A stretch of DNA of 64,000 nt from Xenorhabdus nematophila ATCC 19061 (GTDB lineage Bacteria > Pseudomonadota > Gammaproteobacteria > Enterobacterales > Enterobacteriaceae): NCBI RefSeq assembly GCF_000252955.1, contig NC_014228.1, positions 620,001-684,000 of the forward strand, in the 5' to 3' direction. Under the pieces are notes generated by a model. That model searched no databases. It was not told the DNA's origin and saw nothing but the letters and a program-made list of their open reading frames with translations. The position numbers and the translations under genes are program-made. Position 1 is the first letter of the stretch. Each line of letters starts with the position of its first letter. Positions 61,072-64,000 of this stretch are shown piece after piece.

Positions 61072-61655
61072 GAATAATTCTTCCCATCAGCTAACGCCAA
61101 AAATCGTGTGATTAATTCATACGTTTCCACCAGTGGCAAGCCGACAACAGCATGGTAACTGCCATGTATTTTTCTGACAAAACAACCGCCTTTACCTTGA
61201 ATGCCGTAAGCTCCGGCTTTATCCATTGGTTCCCCAGTCGCAATATATTCCTGTATTTCCCGTTGGGATAACTGGCGGAATATCACATCTGTAATGACGA
61301 CTTCGCTGAGGGTATATTGATTGTTCGATAAAGCGACAGCCGTTATAACTTGATGACTCTGGCCTGATAAAGCACTGAGCATTTCTGTGGCATGTTGTTG
61401 ATCGCGGGGTTTTTCCAAAATACGATTATTTAATACCACAATAGTATCAGCCCCCAACACAGGGTGATCATGGGGTGCCATTGCTACACCTGCCTGAGAT
61501 TTTTCTCCGGCCAACCGAGTGACATATTGCTCTGGAGACTCTCCTTCATGCCATTTTTCTTCGACCTGAGGTGTCAGGATCTCAAAATTAAAATCTAACA
61601 ATCCCACCAGCTCACGTCGTCTTGGTGAGCCAGAAGCTAAATAAATGGTTTGCAT
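61068..61655 (-). CDS. maf: Maf-family nucleoside triphosphate pyrophosphatase (YhdE type)
   Basis: 195 residues. The Maf signature [15 protein letters not shown] opens the protein, followed by [21 protein letters not shown] and the product-binding [37 protein letters not shown]. YhdE-type enzymes hydrolyse dTTP, UTP and modified pyrimidine triphosphates. The place between rng and mreD is the conserved one. Confidence 0.96.
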   Translation of the reverse strand: MQTIYLASGSPRRRELVGLLDFNFEILTPQVEEKWHEGESPEQYVTRLAGEKSQAGVAMAPHDHPVLGADTIVVLNNRILEKPRDQQHATEMLSALSGQSHQVITAVALSNNQYTLSEVVITDVIFRQLSQREIQEYIATGEPMDKAGAYGIQGKGGCFVRKIHGSYHAVVGLPLVETYELITRFLALADGKNYS

Positions 61656-61758
61656 TGTGAGTCATCCTTAGAGCCTATTACAATAAACTATGTGATTTAT
61701 AATAGATTCATTTGCAATAGATTCTTAATATCAGTTTATTAAATACAGAAACCCGCCT

Positions 61759-62247
61759 TTAACGAACTGAAAACTGACGACGGATTTTCCGCATTAATAA
61801 GAATAGCCAAGGCCAGAGAATACCATTGACCAGACCATTCCAGAACACTTCTGGATGGAAGGTTGTCTTCGGTAATAAAGCATGAGCAAAAAAAACACAG
61901 AGATTCATCAATGTTGAAAGCCCCATAATCACCAGCGCTTGCTGCCAGAGTGCCATATTTCGGATAAGCTGGAATTTGAAGGCCACCAGGAAACTGATCA
62001 GGCTGAACGCCAAGGCATTTGCCCCCAGAATACTGCCATGCAATAAATCGATAATGATTCCCAATACAAACCCTGTCCCAACGCTGACACGGTGAGGAAG
62101 CGCAAGCAGCCAGTAAACTAAGCACAACATCAATAAAGTGGGCCGGAACATAAAAAACTGCTCCGGCCACGGCATAATTTGTAACACTATCGCAATCAGG
62201 AAGGATAACCAAATGACCCAACGTCTTCGGCTATGATACTGACTCAT
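61759..62247 (-). CDS. mreD: Rod shape-determining protein MreD
   Basis: A 162-residue protein with five membrane helices ([33 protein letters not shown] and others). [31 protein letters not shown] is the conserved family block. It links MreC to the elongasome that directs side-wall peptidoglycan synthesis. The start overlaps the mreC stop by one base. Confidence 0.95.
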   Translation of the reverse strand: MSQYHSRRRWVIWLSFLIAIVLQIMPWPEQFFMFRPTLLMLCLVYWLLALPHRVSVGTGFVLGIIIDLLHGSILGANALAFSLISFLVAFKFQLIRNMALWQQALVIMGLSTLMNLCVFFAHALLPKTTFHPEVFWNGLVNGILWPWLFLLMRKIRRQFSVR

Positions 62248-63290
62248 TAACGATTTCCTGTAACTGTTGATGACGGTTTTGACAATGATTTGTCTGTCGG
62301 TTTTGCCCCGGGCGACGCTTTATTGTCATCTTTAGTCTCATTTGGCTTTGGTGTCAGCAACTGGGGTTGCTCTTCTGATGGATTAGGCAGCACTTGTGGC
62401 AATATCTGCATCAAACGTTCATTGGCCGCACGATAGACTTCCGAAGGCGGTAACGGCTCAGATGGGTTATTATCAGCTCCCCATAATAGCAACAGATAAC
62501 GTAAGCGTTGCAATTCAGCCAGTGGGCGCGCATGGATAACAGAATGAGCCCGCTGGTTATCAATTTTGACAGAAGAAACCACTGCCACAGGGTAACCTTC
62601 CGGGAAACGTCCACCCAGACCCGATGTGACTAAAACATCACCCACACGAATGTCAGTATCACTGGCCAAAGGTTCTAACTGGAGGTCATCTGTGCACCCT
62701 GTGCCACCCGCAATGACACGGATATCATTGCGCAATACTTGTACGGGTAAGGCATGCGTTGGATCGCAAATCAGCAATATCCGGCTGCTCAGCTGGCTCA
62801 CTGAAATAACTTGCCCTACGACCCCCCGATCGCTGATGACAGGCTGTCCTTCATACACACCATCTTTGGCCCCTTTATCAATGACCACTTGATCACGATA
62901 AGGATCCATACCTCCCGAAATGACCTGCGATACCATCATGTGCTCATCACTGCGCAAAGGCGAGCCCAGTAATTCACGCAAACGGGCATTTTCATGTTTC
63001 AGTTGTTCCAGCAGCAGCAACTTACTGTTCTGCAACCGCAATTCATTGCGCAGGGTACTATTCTCCAGCTCAAGATAATTGCGGCTGGCCAACGATTCAG
63101 AGACACCGTCCAAAAATTGGCGCGGTCCATTAGCAAGAAAGTAAAAAGGACTCACAGCCGTATCCATATAGCTACGGACTTTATTGAAAACACCAAGGCG
63201 GCTGTCTACCACAACCAAAAAAATGGCAATAATAACAGCAAAAAAGAGTCGTAATTGCAGAGAAGGGCCTCTGCTGAAAATCGGCTTCAT
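62247..63290 (-). CDS. mreC: Rod shape-determining protein MreC
   Basis: 347 residues from the ATG at 63290 ([15 protein letters not shown]), the conserved start; an in-frame extension to 63344 has no homology. It has one N-terminal membrane helix, a coiled coil ([24 protein letters not shown] region, residues about 70-105), then the periplasmic beta domain ([39 protein letters not shown]). The tail is Pro/Lys/Ser-rich and variable. It connects cytoplasmic MreB to PBP2-RodA. Confidence 0.96.
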   Translation of the reverse strand: MKPIFSRGPSLQLRLFFAVIIAIFLVVVDSRLGVFNKVRSYMDTAVSPFYFLANGPRQFLDGVSESLASRNYLELENSTLRNELRLQNSKLLLLEQLKHENARLRELLGSPLRSDEHMMVSQVISGGMDPYRDQVVIDKGAKDGVYEGQPVISDRGVVGQVISVSQLSSRILLICDPTHALPVQVLRNDIRVIAGGTGCTDDLQLEPLASDTDIRVGDVLVTSGLGGRFPEGYPVAVVSSVKIDNQRAHSVIHARPLAELQRLRYLLLLWGADNNPSEPLPPSEVYRAANERLMQILPQVLPNPSEEQPQLLTPKPNETKDDNKASPGAKPTDKSLSKPSSTVTGNR

Positions 63291-63398
63291 AAATTGCGTA
63301 TTGTTGAGCTGTGTTGTCTCATTCGAGGTAAAACTCCTGAGCAATCAGCAAGGAGGCACAAATAAAATACATTCACCTCCCAGCCTGCAGGGTTATTT

Positions 63399-64000
<602 letters not shown>

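Overview
The window reads as a chromosomal piece of a gammaproteobacterium of the Morganellaceae, most likely Xenorhabdus (Photorhabdus is the main alternative). The gene order queA-tgt-yajC-secD-secF-nrdR-ribD-ribH-nusB-thiL-pgpA, phoB-phoR-brnQ beside sbcDC, and tldD-nit-yhdP-rng-maf-mreDCB is enterobacterial. The genus call is inference from protein similarity, the moderate GC of the core, the dense IS load and a PAS-LuxR orphan regulator. No database search was possible.

Bases 1-15250 are a transposon graveyard. Elements or fragments of the IS630, IS982, IS110, IS1111, IS1634 and ISAs1 types are stacked into each other, several with readable target duplications and nesting order. Between them lie AT-rich remnants of what looks like a former biosynthetic locus: an asparagine-synthetase-like glutaminase domain, a HisC-like aminotransferase, an FAD/NAD(P)-binding oxidoreductase, an alpha/beta hydrolase and the C-terminal end of an acyltransferase. 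All are cut, frameshifted or suspect. A 192-bp MITE with ISAs1-type ends sits in the terminal repeat of the IS1634 element.

Bases 15250-22190 carry a secreted RNase T2, a decayed 5'-nucleotidase, two tandem orphan OppA-type peptide-binding proteins with a third C-terminal remnant, and a sodium:neurotransmitter-symporter-family transporter. The transporter is preceded by a candidate leucine-codon leader peptide and a terminator/antiterminator pair. I consider this the most interesting regulatory feature in the window.

Bases 22190-47370 are largely core: sbcCD (DNA end processing), phoBR with a Pho box, brnQ, ggt, a 2-Cys peroxiredoxin, acpH, the queuosine pair queA (frameshifted here) and tgt, the Sec accessory genes yajC-secD-secF, nrdR, riboflavin genes ribD and ribH, nusB, thiL and pgpA, then the convergent DUF969-DUF979-pcp unit, probably for pyroglutamate handling.

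Bases 47370-52900 are a second accessory island: a broken PAS-LuxR regulator, an IS630-type element, an IS6-type element carrying a miniature IS30 derivative and a cluster of perfect palindromes, and an Rpn-type nuclease flanked by IS6 ends. Bases 52900-64000 return to core: ybjQ, tldD, nit, yhdP, rng, maf, mreD, mreC and the C-terminal end of mreB, which runs off the window.
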